From Rhizobium sp. S152 (lineage in GTDB: Bacteria > Pseudomonadota > Alphaproteobacteria > Rhizobiales > Rhizobiaceae): 64,000 nucleotides of DNA. Shown in pieces: positions 1 to 8,082 of this stretch (position 1 is the stretch's first letter; each line of letters begins with the position of its first letter). Below the pieces are notes generated by a model, which was not told the origin of the DNA, searched no databases, and saw nothing but the letters and a program-made list of their open reading frames with translations. The position numbers were made by a program, and so were the translations under genes. Location of the stretch: assembly GCF_030380735.1 (NCBI RefSeq), contig NZ_JAUDRZ010000008.1:496001-560000 (forward strand), written 5' to 3'.

Positions 1-11
1 TCCGATCAATA

Positions 12-620
12 TCAGAGCTGGCGAATGATCTCGCGCAGCTGTTCGTTGCGGGCGCCGAGCAGCAGCACGTTTCGGATCGCCACCTGCGGATCGTCGGTCC
101 GAAACAGGACGCCGTTGCCGCGCACCGAACGGTCGATCGTCATCTTCTCCGGCGTGTGCTCGCCGGGCTTGATGGCGACGGCGAAATACATGCGCGACTG
201 TCGCGCATCGATGCGCTCGAAGAAATTGTCGTTGTCGCTGATATCGGCGTAGAAGTTGGCAATGTAGAAGGCCCAACTCACTTCCTCGTAGCGGGCGAAC
301 TTCGTACGCGATGCCGTCACGTGACAGTAGCCGAGATGCGGGCTGTCCTGCAGCGTGCGGTGGAACACCAGCTTCGGGAACTGGATGGCGCGATGGAAGG
401 CGTTGATGTGCTGATGCGTCTGCATGCCGGCGGCTTGCAGCTTTCTGCCGGTTTTTTCCGCCACTTCCTCATGGCTGAGATAGCGGCGCTCGGCGGCAAG
501 CCAGTGACTGCGCTGGCGCGTGATCCGGCCGGTGCGCAGGAATTCCGAGTGGGAGCTTGCCTGCGCTGGCTCCTTCTGCGCCGTTTCCGTGCTCGCGTCG
601 AAGTAACGAAGTTTTGCCAT
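12..620 (-). CDS. Conserved hypothetical protein, function unknown
   Basis: I do not recognise this family. The product is about 202 aa, soluble, with no signal peptide or membrane segment. The first 50 residues are rich in Arg, Gln and Ser. The middle is rich in His, Phe and Tyr (including SWAFYIANFYADIS) and looks like a folded domain. The C-terminus carries a VLLLGARNEQLREIIRQL helix. The start at 620 (MAKLRYF) is preferred; an in-frame ATG at 629 would add three residues and neither has a strong ribosome binding site. It lies divergent to the Rieske oxygenase gene across a 415-nt gap. Codon usage looks like that of its neighbours, and the coding call rests on ORF length and plausible protein composition. 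Confidence 0.7.
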   Translation of the reverse strand: MAKLRYFDASTETAQKEPAQASSHSEFLRTGRITRQRSHWLAAERRYLSHEEVAEKTGRKLQAAGMQTHQHINAFHRAIQFPKLVFHRTLQDSPHLGYCHVTASRTKFARYEEVSWAFYIANFYADISDNDNFFERIDARQSRMYFAVAIKPGEHTPEKMTIDRSVRGNGVLFRTDDPQVAIRNVLLLGARNEQLREIIRQL

Positions 621-1035
621 TGTGCGCATTCCGAATGCTTGCCTGATGGCAGGGAGAATAGGCCGATCATGCTTAACGCGCCCTTAAACCGGACTGGCGG
701 GGTTTCCGTTCACCGGCCGGCGGTCCGCATGTCGCAAACGCGATATGCGGCGATTGGGTTACGAGAAGGCATTGTATTCACGTGTTTGCATCCATGTCGC
801 AATCGATGATATTTTCCGTGGGATAGCTGCCGGCATGCGGTTCCCGCGGTGCGATTTCTGCCTCGCTGAACCCTGTCGTCATTTTCGAAGCCGATGTCGC
901 TTTGCAACCAAGCGTCCGGCCCCGGCGGTGATTAAATATGCAGAATGAAATCTCCTTCGGGAGAGACGGAACGAAATGCTTCCGGAGGCTTTGGACTCCA
1001 GCGAAGCGGCGGCCTGAACAGACGAGGATAGGCGC
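621..1035. promoter_or_regulatory. Divergent intergenic region with a UUCG-loop hairpin
   Basis: This 415-nt gap separates two divergent genes and must hold both promoters. No convincing coding sequence is present; short ORFs on both strands look like chance. Near the Rieske gene there is a perfect 5-bp stem TCTCC/GGAGA closed by a TTCG tetraloop at 951-964, inside the probable 5' leader. I see no recognisable regulator box. Confidence 0.4.
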
Positions 1036-2280
1036 ATGGATATTCGTAGCAACGTGTTGCGGCAGCTGAAGAACCGCCGGGAAGGCTTCAGCCTCGAACA
1101 GCCGTTCTATATCGACGAGGATTACTTCAAGCTCGATATGGAGATGATCTACTACCGCGACTGGCTGTTCATGGGTCATGACTGCGAGCTACCGAAGGCA
1201 GGCGCCTATTTCACGGTGCAGATCGGCCAGTATCCCGTCGTCATCGTTCGTGGCCGCGACAATGTCATCCGCGCCTTCCACAACAGCTGTCGCCATCGCG
1301 GCTCGCGCGTCTGCACCAAGGATCACGGCTCGTCCGTCCGTCTCGTCTGCCCCTACCACCAGTGGGCCTATGATCTCGACGGCAAGCTCGCCTTTGCCCG
1401 CCACATGGGCGACGATTTCGACAAGAGCGGTTTCGGCCTGAAGCCTGTCCATTGCGAGAGCTTCGGCGGCTACATCTTCATCTGTCTCGCCGACAAGGCG
1501 CCGGACTTCCAGCCGGTCCGCGACATGGTCGCCCCCTACATGATGCCGCATCATCTGAAGGACGCGAAGATCGCCTTCCAGAGCACCATCATCGAGAGGG
1601 GAAATTGGAAGCTCGTCTGGGAAAACAACCGCGAGTGCTACCACTGCGCCGCCAACCATCCCGAACTCTGCCGTACCTATCCTGAGGCCCCGAGCGTCAC
1701 CGGCACCGACGGCGGCGCCGACGATCCGGAAATTTCCGGCCACTGGGCGCGCTGCGAGGCCGCCGGGCTGCCGAGCAAGTTCCAGATCTCGCCGGACGGC
1801 CAGTTCCGCGCTGCCCGCATGCCGCTAATCGAGGATGCCGAGAGCTACACCATGTCCGGCAAGCGCGCCGTCAAGCGTGCGCTGTCTGATGACGTGACGA
1901 TCGACCGGATCGGCACCATGCTGCTCTTCCACTATCCGACGACTTGGAACCACATCCTCGGCGACCACGCGATCTCCTTCCGCGTCCTGCCGCTCAGCGC
2001 CAACGAGACTGCCGTCACGACTAAGTGGCTGGTCCACAAGGATGCCGTCGAGGGCGTCGACTACGACCTCGATGAACTGACCCACGTCTGGACCGAGACC
2101 AACGACCAGGACCGCCGCATCGTCGAGGAAAACGCCTTCGGCATCCATTCGCCGGCCTATGAGCCCGGCCCGTACTCGATGCTGCACGAGGGCGGCGTCA
2201 TGCAGTTCCTCGAATGGTACGCGCTGTTCATGACCAGCCGGCTGCAGGGCGACCAGGCCAAGCTCTCCGTCGTCGCCTGA
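1036..2280 (+). CDS. Rieske oxygenase alpha subunit, GbcA/stachydrine demethylase-like
   Basis: A 414-aa Rieske non-heme iron oxygenase that probably N-demethylates a quaternary amine such as glycine betaine or stachydrine. The Rieske [2Fe-2S] ligands are C85/H87 (motif CRHRG) and C105/H108 (motif CPYHQW). The mononuclear iron site is in ENNRECYHCAANH, with H203 and H208, and an Asp in the DQDRR segment near residue 355 as likely third ligand. Length and the HYPTTWNHI and HVWTETNDQD segments fit the GbcA-like clade rather than classical aromatic dioxygenases. GbcA enzymes need a flavin/ferredoxin reductase (GbcB); none is adjacent, so the partner must be encoded elsewhere. A GAGGATAGG ribosome binding site precedes the ATG. 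Substrate is inferred from family resemblance only. Confidence 0.85.
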   Translation: MDIRSNVLRQLKNRREGFSLEQPFYIDEDYFKLDMEMIYYRDWLFMGHDCELPKAGAYFTVQIGQYPVVIVRGRDNVIRAFHNSCRHRGSRVCTKDHGSSVRLVCPYHQWAYDLDGKLAFARHMGDDFDKSGFGLKPVHCESFGGYIFICLADKAPDFQPVRDMVAPYMMPHHLKDAKIAFQSTIIERGNWKLVWENNRECYHCAANHPELCRTYPEAPSVTGTDGGADDPEISGHWARCEAAGLPSKFQISPDGQFRAARMPLIEDAESYTMSGKRAVKRALSDDVTIDRIGTMLLFHYPTTWNHILGDHAISFRVLPLSANETAVTTKWLVHKDAVEGVDYDLDELTHVWTETNDQDRRIVEENAFGIHSPAYEPGPYSMLHEGGVMQFLEWYALFMTSRLQGDQAKLSVVA

Positions 2281-2299
2281 TCGGCATATAGGATCTCCC

Positions 2300-2337
2300 A
2301 AGCGGCTCCGTTTCCTTGATGGAAGCGGGGTCGCTTT
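2300..2337. terminator. Hairpin between convergent genes
   Basis: A 16-bp stem with a few G-T wobbles (2300-2315 pairing with 2321-2336, loop TTGAT) follows the Rieske gene and is followed by T-rich sequence. It probably terminates that gene and may also stop read-through from the facing GH25 gene. Confidence 0.6.
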
Positions 2338-2348
2338 CGTTTGGGCGC

Positions 2349-3332
2349 TCAGAAGTCCTGATAGTTCAGCGTGTTGATCTCGCGCTTGGGCACGGAGGAG
2401 GTGGTGATCGGGTCGGGCGCGGTGGTGTCCTTGGCTGCGAACTTCGGCTCCATCTCGATCTTGGCGAGGATCAGCGGCGGATCGGGTTCTCGCGCCGGCA
2501 AAAGGTTCCCCTGCGCCCACACCCTGGCGAGATCGGCCCTGTTCATCGCCGCGACGTTGACGTCGATATCTGTGAGCGCTCCCGGCACGCGGTAGGGACA
2601 GCGGCGTTTGCTGCAATTGGCGCCAGAGGAGAACTGCCAGAGCAGATAGTTGTCCCAGTTGCCCATCGGGAAAACGCCATTGATCTCAGGCCTGTAGCGC
2701 GCATACCAAAGCGGCAGCCGTGCCAGGACGGGGTAATCGTTGTGATAGGCGGCGATGTAGCGGGCGGTATTGTGGTTCGTGTAGAGCACGGGATATCGCC
2801 CGGTACGCGCCTTGATATGGCCGGCGAAAATCTGCGCGTCCTCCAGCGACATGAACTTGCCGGGATCGATGCCTTCGATGTCGAGGATCATCATCTCGTC
2901 GTCGCGCGGCGTGGCGTAGTCGAGGAAGTGATTTGCCTGGTCGACGGGATTGCCGGGACGCCCCAGGTGATAGGCACCCCAGAGCAGGCCCGAGGCGCGG
3001 GCGACCAGCCGCCGCGTCTGAAAGAGTTCGCGGCTGACCGCGTACTTACGCCACATGGTCTTGCAATGCGCGACGGTATCTCCGGCATGGTCGCCGCTGC
3101 AATCGAAGCTTTCGGGCAGGCCGTCGGACGCCTTGGAGATGAAGCCCGCGATGCGCTTGTCCGATCGCAGGGCCTCCCAGTCGAGCGTGTTCAGCTCGTA
3201 GGCATCGATCACGATGGCGTTATCGGTTTTGTTCCAAGGCAGCACATCGGCCGCCGTCGCATGCTGCGCCGCAAGGCTTGCGAGCATCAAAAGCAGAAAC
3301 TGGAAGATAAGGATTCCACGGTCTTGCCCCAT
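2349..3332 (-). CDS. Exported glycoside hydrolase family 25 lysozyme
   Basis: A 327-aa secreted muramidase-like protein. The start at 3332 gives MGQDRGILIFQF followed by a hydrophobic stretch and an Ala-X-Ala cleavage region, a good signal peptide. A longer reading frame would overlap the promoter and start of the divergent gene. The GH25 fold is shown by FISKASDG near the N-terminus, GAYHLGRPG, the catalytic DIEG in MMILDIEG, YTNHNTARY, and WQFSSG near the end. GH25 enzymes cleave the beta-1,4 bond between MurNAc and GlcNAc. The C-terminal tail after residue 280 is proline-rich and probably unstructured. Possible roles are cell-wall turnover or predation on neighbouring bacteria; the sequence does not decide. 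Confidence 0.88.
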   Translation of the reverse strand: MGQDRGILIFQFLLLMLASLAAQHATAADVLPWNKTDNAIVIDAYELNTLDWEALRSDKRIAGFISKASDGLPESFDCSGDHAGDTVAHCKTMWRKYAVSRELFQTRRLVARASGLLWGAYHLGRPGNPVDQANHFLDYATPRDDEMMILDIEGIDPGKFMSLEDAQIFAGHIKARTGRYPVLYTNHNTARYIAAYHNDYPVLARLPLWYARYRPEINGVFPMGNWDNYLLWQFSSGANCSKRRCPYRVPGALTDIDVNVAAMNRADLARVWAQGNLLPAREPDPPLILAKIEMEPKFAAKDTTAPDPITTSSVPKREINTLNYQDF

Positions 3333-3480
3333 GGAACGAGGTTGGTGAGAAACGGTTAATGTCCGGTTAATCATTAGCAAATACAACGCCAGAGCCGGTC
3401 GGACGCGCGCCTGCGCCTCTGGAACGTTGCGGTGTTCTGTACGTTTATGATCACGCGAATTTATCGGGATTGGAGACGAA

Positions 3481-3978
3481 ATGCTCGGATCATTTAAGAA
3501 GCATGCTGTTGCTGCTCTTTCTTCCATTATTTTTTTGACAGGTTTTGTTCCCTCTCAGGCCATGCAGATGCCGTCGCTGCCGCAAGTCGAACGCTCCGGC
3601 GATGTCCAGAATGTCCAGTATTGCCGCCCCGGCATGCGCTGCGGCCCGGGCTACCGCCCGCACTATCGTCCAGGCCCAGGCTATCGCCCCGGTCCGCGCT
3701 ACCGCCCCGGCTACTACAATGGCTATCGCGGTTATAGCTACTATCGTCCGGGTTACCGTCGCTACAATGACTACTGGTACCCGCTGGCAGCCTTCGGCGC
3801 GGGTGCGATCATCGGCGGTGCGATCGCTTCGCAGCCGCGCTACGTGGCTCCGTCCGGTGGCATCAACCCGAGCCATGTCGCCTGGTGCGAAAACCGCTAC
3901 CGCTCGTACCGCGCCTATGACAACACCTTCCAGCCCTATAATGGCCCGCGCCAGCAGTGCCTGTCGCCTTACTACTGA
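3481..3978 (+). CDS. BA14K-like exported protein with Tyr/Pro/Gly-rich repeats
   Basis: A 165-aa exported protein. A signal peptide (residues 1-28, ending SQAMQ) is followed by an irregular repeat of G-Y-R-P units (residues 50-100), a glycine-zipper segment [11 protein letters not shown], and a C-terminal BA14K-type signature with [12 protein letters not shown] and a final Cys. BA14K proteins were first noted as immunoreactive antigens in Brucella and are widespread in Rhizobiales; their function is unclear. The ribosome binding site GGAGACGAA directly precedes the ATG at 3481. Two Cys residues in the mature N-terminus and two in the BA14K domain could form disulfides. Confidence 0.8.
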   Translation: MLGSFKKHAVAALSSIIFLTGFVPSQAMQMPSLPQVERSGDVQNVQYCRPGMRCGPGYRPHYRPGPGYRPGPRYRPGYYNGYRGYSYYRPGYRRYNDYWYPLAAFGAGAIIGGAIASQPRYVAPSGGINPSHVAWCENRYRSYRAYDNTFQPYNGPRQQCLSPYY

Positions 3979-4003
3979 GGCGACCGCTGAAAACGCAGAC
4001 ATC

Positions 4004-4029
4004 AAGCCCGGCGCGAATGCCGGGCTTTT
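4004..4029. terminator. Intrinsic terminator between convergent genes
   Basis: A perfect 9-bp stem AAGCCCGGC/GCCGGGCTT with a 6-nt loop is followed by a T run on the plus strand and preceded by A residues, so it could serve both the BA14K-like gene and the facing corA-like gene. Confidence 0.8.
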
Positions 4030-4038
4030 CGCGTTGGG

Positions 4039-5034
4039 CTAGAGAATATCGACCCGCTTCAGCAGCCACCAAGCAAGCACGATTGATGCGATGATCATGC
4101 CGATCGCGTATTCCGTCCCGGTCGATCCTTGCGTGAAGGGCAGGTTGGCGGTGTTCATGCCGAAGAAGCCGGTCACCAGCGTCGGCGGCAGCAGGAAGGC
4201 GGTCATGATCGACAGGATGTAGAGGTGGCGGTTGGTCTCGGACGAGAGCTTCGAATCGATTTCCTCGTGCAGCAGCCGTGCCCGGTCCTGTAGCGCATAG
4301 ATGTCGTGATCGACCGTCTCCAGCCGCGCCGTCAGCCGCCCTGCCACGTCCTCGAAACCGAAGGGCATCTCGTCGTCGTCGGACGCCGCCGCCCGCCGCA
4401 TCAGCGCCAGAACGGTGCGCAGATGCCTGTGGATGCGCACGACGGTGCGCCGCACCGGCGCCAGCCGCCGCCGCTCGTCGCGCGGCGCGTTGTCGTAGAC
4501 GAAATCCTCGATGACATTGAGTTCTTCGGTGAGATCCATGACGATCGAGATCAGCGTCCGCTGGAATTCGGTAACGAGCAGCTCGAATAGATCGACCGGT
4601 CGCACATACTTTGCCGGGTTCTTCTCGATCAGCGCTCGCGCGCGGTCGACGCTGCGCAGCGGCTGCAGGCGCGTGGTGATGATGAAGCGGTCCGATATCG
4701 CGAAGTGCAGCCAGCCGAGATCGGCTGTTTCGTGGTCGAACTCGCGCTGGCAATCGACCAGCGTGCCATAGAGCATCTGGTCGTCGACGGTGATGGCCGA
4801 GTGCGTGTCGTGCGTGATGAGCGCCGCCTTTGCATCTTCCGTCAGGCCGGTCAGCGTATCGAGCAGGGCTGGAACGCGGGCGTCGGCGAGGTTGAGGTGC
4901 AGCCAGTAGAAGCCGTCGCCTTCGGTCAGATCCGCCGCAAGCGCGCTGTTCGTCAGCCGGATTGCCTTGCCGCCCTCGGCGGGGAAGCGATAGGCCCAGA
5001 CGAAACCCGGCATGCTAACAGGCAATGTGTCCAT
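4039..5034 (-). CDS. CorA-family divalent cation transporter (ZntB-like)
   Basis: A 331-aa inner-membrane transporter of the CorA/ZntB family. The large N-terminal cytoplasmic domain has a long helical segment (residues about 140-270). Two C-terminal membrane helices flank the diagnostic GMN motif (GFFGMNTANLPF). The family forms pentamers that carry Mg2+, Co2+ or Zn2+. The lack of a clear Mg-type YGMNF signature and the overall pattern make a ZntB-like Zn2+ role possible, but the ion cannot be decided here. The start at 5034 has an AAGAGGA ribosome binding site 10 nt upstream; an upstream in-frame ATG at 5103 lacks one. It ends in ...LKRVDIL. It is convergent with the BA14K-like gene and divergent from the acyl-CoA dehydrogenase. 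Confidence 0.88.
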   Translation of the reverse strand: MDTLPVSMPGFVWAYRFPAEGGKAIRLTNSALAADLTEGDGFYWLHLNLADARVPALLDTLTGLTEDAKAALITHDTHSAITVDDQMLYGTLVDCQREFDHETADLGWLHFAISDRFIITTRLQPLRSVDRARALIEKNPAKYVRPVDLFELLVTEFQRTLISIVMDLTEELNVIEDFVYDNAPRDERRRLAPVRRTVVRIHRHLRTVLALMRRAAASDDDEMPFGFEDVAGRLTARLETVDHDIYALQDRARLLHEEIDSKLSSETNRHLYILSIMTAFLLPPTLVTGFFGMNTANLPFTQGSTGTEYAIGMIIASIVLAWWLLKRVDIL

Positions 5035-5352
5035 GATGCGCCGGTCCTCTTGCGACTTGCGTGATATATCGACCATAACGCCGGATTCGCCATCGGTCGA
5101 CAAGCGGGACAGGCGGTCGCCCCGGGCGGCGGGACTGGCGGCGGAACCCGTTCAGGGACCATGCCTTGGCGCTTTATTTATGACCGATATTTTGCAGTTT
5201 CAAGACAGTTCGCACGGCCAGTATCACCGCTAGCGCGGCCCGGGGCAGGGGCAAGTTTGAAATTGACGTTTACGTAAAAATCAATTAGCTCTGCGACTGG
5301 AGGAGCGGACCGGATCGGCAGATTCGTGCCGCCGGCATACGAGGAGATCAGC
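5035..5352. promoter_or_regulatory. Divergent promoter region with an ACGT-TT-ACGT palindrome
   Basis: The 318-nt gap holds no plausible gene. At 5261-5286 a nested dyad is seen: outer arms AATTGA/TCAATT around an inner ACGT-TT-ACGT (5266-5275). Its position about 70-90 nt before the acyl-CoA dehydrogenase start fits an operator. ACGT-N2-ACGT type sites have been described for MerR-type regulators of acyl-CoA and branched-chain catabolism (LiuR); that assignment is inference. A TTGACG overlapping the site could be a -35 element. Confidence 0.5.
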
Positions 5353-7131
5353 ATGTACAAGGCGCCCGTCGAGGAGATCGCATTCACCCTGAAGCATGTG
5401 GCCGGTCTTGCGCAGGCGATCGACGACGGTCTGCTTGGCGATCTCGGCGAGGATCTGGTTGACGCCATCCTCCACGAAGCCGGCCGTTTCGCATCCGATG
5501 AAATCGCGCCGCTCGCCGAAATCGGCGACCGCCAGGGCGCTCGGATCAGGGACGGTGAGGTAACGACGCCGGATGGCTGGCGCGATCTCTACCGCAACTG
5601 GATTTCAGGCGGCTGGAACGGCCTGACTGCATCAGAAGACTTCGGCGGCCAGGCGCTGCCCCACATGCTCAACGTTGCCGCACTCGAGATGTGGAATTCC
5701 GGCTCCATGGCCTTCGCGCTCTGCCCGACGCTGACCATGGGCGCCATCGAAGCGATCGCCGCTCACGGCAGCGACGCGCTGAAGAAGACCTATCTCCCGA
5801 AGCTCGTCTCCGGCGAATGGACCGGCACGATGAACTTGACGGAACCGCATGCCGGCTCCGATCTCGGCGTGCTCAAGGCCCGCGCCGAACGCCGCGACGA
5901 CGGCAGCTACCGCATATCGGGCCAGAAGATATTCATCACCTGGGGCGAACACGACGCCGCCGAAAACATTATTCATCTGGTGCTCGCCCGCCTGTCGGAT
6001 GCGCCATCGGGCACGCGCGGCATCTCGCTGTTCCTCGTGCCGAAGTTCCTGGTCAATGACGACGGCTCGCTCGGGGCCCGCAACGATCTCTTTTGCCACG
6101 CGCTGGAACACAAGCTCGGCATCCACGGCTCCCCCACCTGCACGATGATCTACGGCGACGGCCGCTTCGGCGAGGAAAAGGGCGCCATCGGCTGGCTGGT
6201 CGGCGAGGAAAACAAGGGCCTCGCCTGCATGTTCACGATGATGAACAACGCCCGCCTTGCCGTCGGCATGCAGGGCGTCGCGATTGCCGAAGCCGCCACG
6301 CAGAAGGCCGTCGCCTATGCCCGCGAGCGCACCCAGGGCAAAGCGCCGGGCTGGACGGGTTCTGGTATGAGCCCAATCATAGAGCACCCCGACGTTATCA
6401 GAATGCTGCTCACCATGAAGGCGCTGACTCAGGGCGCCCGCGCTATCGCCTATAGCTGCGCCCACGCTACCGACATGGCGCACCGCGCCGGCGATGCCAG
6501 GAAGCACTGGCAGGAGCGCGCCGCCTTGCTGACCCCGGTCGCCAAGTCCTTCGCCACCGATATCGGCGTTGATGTCGCCTCGCTCGGCATCCAGGTGCAT
6601 GGCGGTATGGGCTTCATCGAGGAAACGGGGGCGGCCCGCTACCTCAGGGACGCACGCATTGCCCCCATTTACGAAGGCACCAACGGCATCCAGGCGATCG
6701 ATCTCGTCACCCGCAAGCTGCCGCTGTCCGATGGCGGCGAGGTCAAATGCCTGATCGCCGAACTGCAGGAGATCGCCGACCGCGTCGGTGCCTCCAACGC
6801 GGAAAGCTTCGGCGCCACGGCGAACCGCCTGAACGCCGCGATCACCGACTTGGCCGAAGCGACCGACTGGCTTCTCGAGCAGCTGGCGCAGGGCCGGACC
6901 ACCGAAGCGCTGTCCGGCGCCACGCCCTACCAGCGCCTGTTCGGCCTGACGCTGACTGGCTGCTACCTCGCCAAGGGTGCCCTTGCCGATGGCAATGATG
7001 GCGCCGCCGACAAGCGCATCGCGCTTTGCCGCTTCGCTGCCGAAAACCTGCTGCCCGAAACGACGGCCCTGAAGGATGCCGTCATCAACGGTGCCGCCAG
7101 CCTTGCCGCCGCCCGCGCCATTCTCGCCTGA
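5353..7131 (+). CDS. Acyl-CoA dehydrogenase (long, C-terminal-domain type)
   Basis: A 592-aa FAD enzyme that oxidises an acyl-CoA to the enoyl-CoA. The start at 5353 (MYKAPVEEI) has a GAGGAGATC ribosome binding site; an earlier in-frame ATG at 5326 does not. The order is N-terminal helical domain, beta domain with MNLTEPHAGSDLG and the flavin-contacting FITWGEH, then the C-terminal helical domain with the QVHGGMGFIEETG and YEGTNGIQAIDL signatures, followed by the extra alpha-helical domain typical of the ~590-aa FadE/DmdC-type subfamily. The catalytic Glu is probably that in IYEGTN. The substrate is unknown: DmdC (3-methylmercaptopropionyl-CoA) and medium or long fatty acyl-CoAs are both possible. 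The crotonase gene follows after 10 nt, so the pair is an operon doing successive beta-oxidation steps. Confidence 0.9.
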   Translation: MYKAPVEEIAFTLKHVAGLAQAIDDGLLGDLGEDLVDAILHEAGRFASDEIAPLAEIGDRQGARIRDGEVTTPDGWRDLYRNWISGGWNGLTASEDFGGQALPHMLNVAALEMWNSGSMAFALCPTLTMGAIEAIAAHGSDALKKTYLPKLVSGEWTGTMNLTEPHAGSDLGVLKARAERRDDGSYRISGQKIFITWGEHDAAENIIHLVLARLSDAPSGTRGISLFLVPKFLVNDDGSLGARNDLFCHALEHKLGIHGSPTCTMIYGDGRFGEEKGAIGWLVGEENKGLACMFTMMNNARLAVGMQGVAIAEAATQKAVAYARERTQGKAPGWTGSGMSPIIEHPDVIRMLLTMKALTQGARAIAYSCAHATDMAHRAGDARKHWQERAALLTPVAKSFATDIGVDVASLGIQVHGGMGFIEETGAARYLRDARIAPIYEGTNGIQAIDLVTRKLPLSDGGEVKCLIAELQEIADRVGASNAESFGATANRLNAAITDLAEATDWLLEQLAQGRTTEALSGATPYQRLFGLTLTGCYLAKGALADGNDGAADKRIALCRFAAENLLPETTALKDAVINGAASLAAARAILA

Positions 7132-7141
7132 GGGACCTGAT

Positions 7142-7894
7142 ATGACCGATCACATCATCGTCGAGCGCCCCGAAGCTCACCCCGGCATCCAGGTCATCCG
7201 CTTCAACCGCCCGGAGAAGAAGAACGCCATCACCCGCGCCATGTATTCCGCCATGACCGAGGCGCTGGCGGCCGCTGAGGACGATGAGGCCATCCGCTCC
7301 ACCGTCTTTCTCGGCACCGAAGGCTGCTTCTCGGCCGGCAACGACATGGGTGATTTTCTGGCTGTTGCCATGGGCGGCGGCATGCCGCGTGAGGTGATCG
7401 ACTTCCTCTATGCCCTGGTGCGCTCGACCAAGCCCCTTGTTTCAGGTGTCGATGGCCTGGCCATCGGCATCGGCGCCACCATGCATTTCCACTGCGACAT
7501 GACCATCGCCTCGGCCCGCAGCGAGTTCCGCACGCCCTTCGTCGATCTGGCGCTGGTGCCCGAAGCTGCGTCCAGCCTGATCGCACCGCGCTTGATGGGC
7601 CACCAGCGCGCCTTCGCCATGCTGGCGGCCGGCGAGCCGTTTTCCGGCGAGGAGGCGAGGGAGGCCGGCATTGTGTGGAAGCTCTGCGCGCCGGAAGAGG
7701 TGGAGGCGGCGGCACTGGCCGCAGCGAACAAGCTCGCCGGTAAGTCGCCGGAAGCCCTGCGGATCGCTCGTGATCTCATCCGCGGCAATCGCGGCGAGAT
7801 CATCGCCCGGATCGACGAGGAAGCACGCCACTTTTCGGAGCGTCTGCGCAGCGCCGAGGCGAGGGCTGCGTTCGACGCCTTCATGCGGCGCTAA
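7142..7894 (+). CDS. Enoyl-CoA hydratase/isomerase (crotonase) family protein
   Basis: A 250-aa crotonase-fold enzyme. The start at 7142 (MTDHIIVERP) has GAGGGACC upstream. The oxyanion-hole segments FNRPEKKNAIT (residues 20-30) and CFSAGNDMGDF (about 62-72), and GLAIGIGATM (about 105-115), are visible. The FVDLALVPEAASS segment (about 133-145) is where catalytic acids lie in family members. It would hydrate or isomerise the enoyl-CoA released by the upstream dehydrogenase. The 10-nt spacing implies co-transcription. The exact chain length or branched substrate cannot be told. Confidence 0.9.
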   Translation: MTDHIIVERPEAHPGIQVIRFNRPEKKNAITRAMYSAMTEALAAAEDDEAIRSTVFLGTEGCFSAGNDMGDFLAVAMGGGMPREVIDFLYALVRSTKPLVSGVDGLAIGIGATMHFHCDMTIASARSEFRTPFVDLALVPEAASSLIAPRLMGHQRAFAMLAAGEPFSGEEAREAGIVWKLCAPEEVEAAALAAANKLAGKSPEALRIARDLIRGNRGEIIARIDEEARHFSERLRSAEARAAFDAFMRR

Positions 7895-7955
7895 AAAGCG
7901 TGCTTAAGCAATAGTATTACTTTTAATCAAATTTTACCTAATATGACGCCTAATG

Positions 7956-7979
7956 CCGCCAATGCATGATGCATGGCGG
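7956..7979. repeat. Near-palindrome after the crotonase gene
   Basis: CCGCCA and TGGCGG flank an ATGCATGATGCA-like core, giving a 24-nt near-perfect dyad. There is no T run, so it may be a weak transcript end or an operator for the following chemoreceptor gene. Confidence 0.35.
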
Positions 7980-8082
7980 AACTCTCCGCATCCCATCCTC
8001 GACCAATCATGGCACAAGGCAAGGAGCCGATCGGCAGACGATCCGGCTGACCCGCGCCCATAGGCCGCTGCGAGAAACTGCT

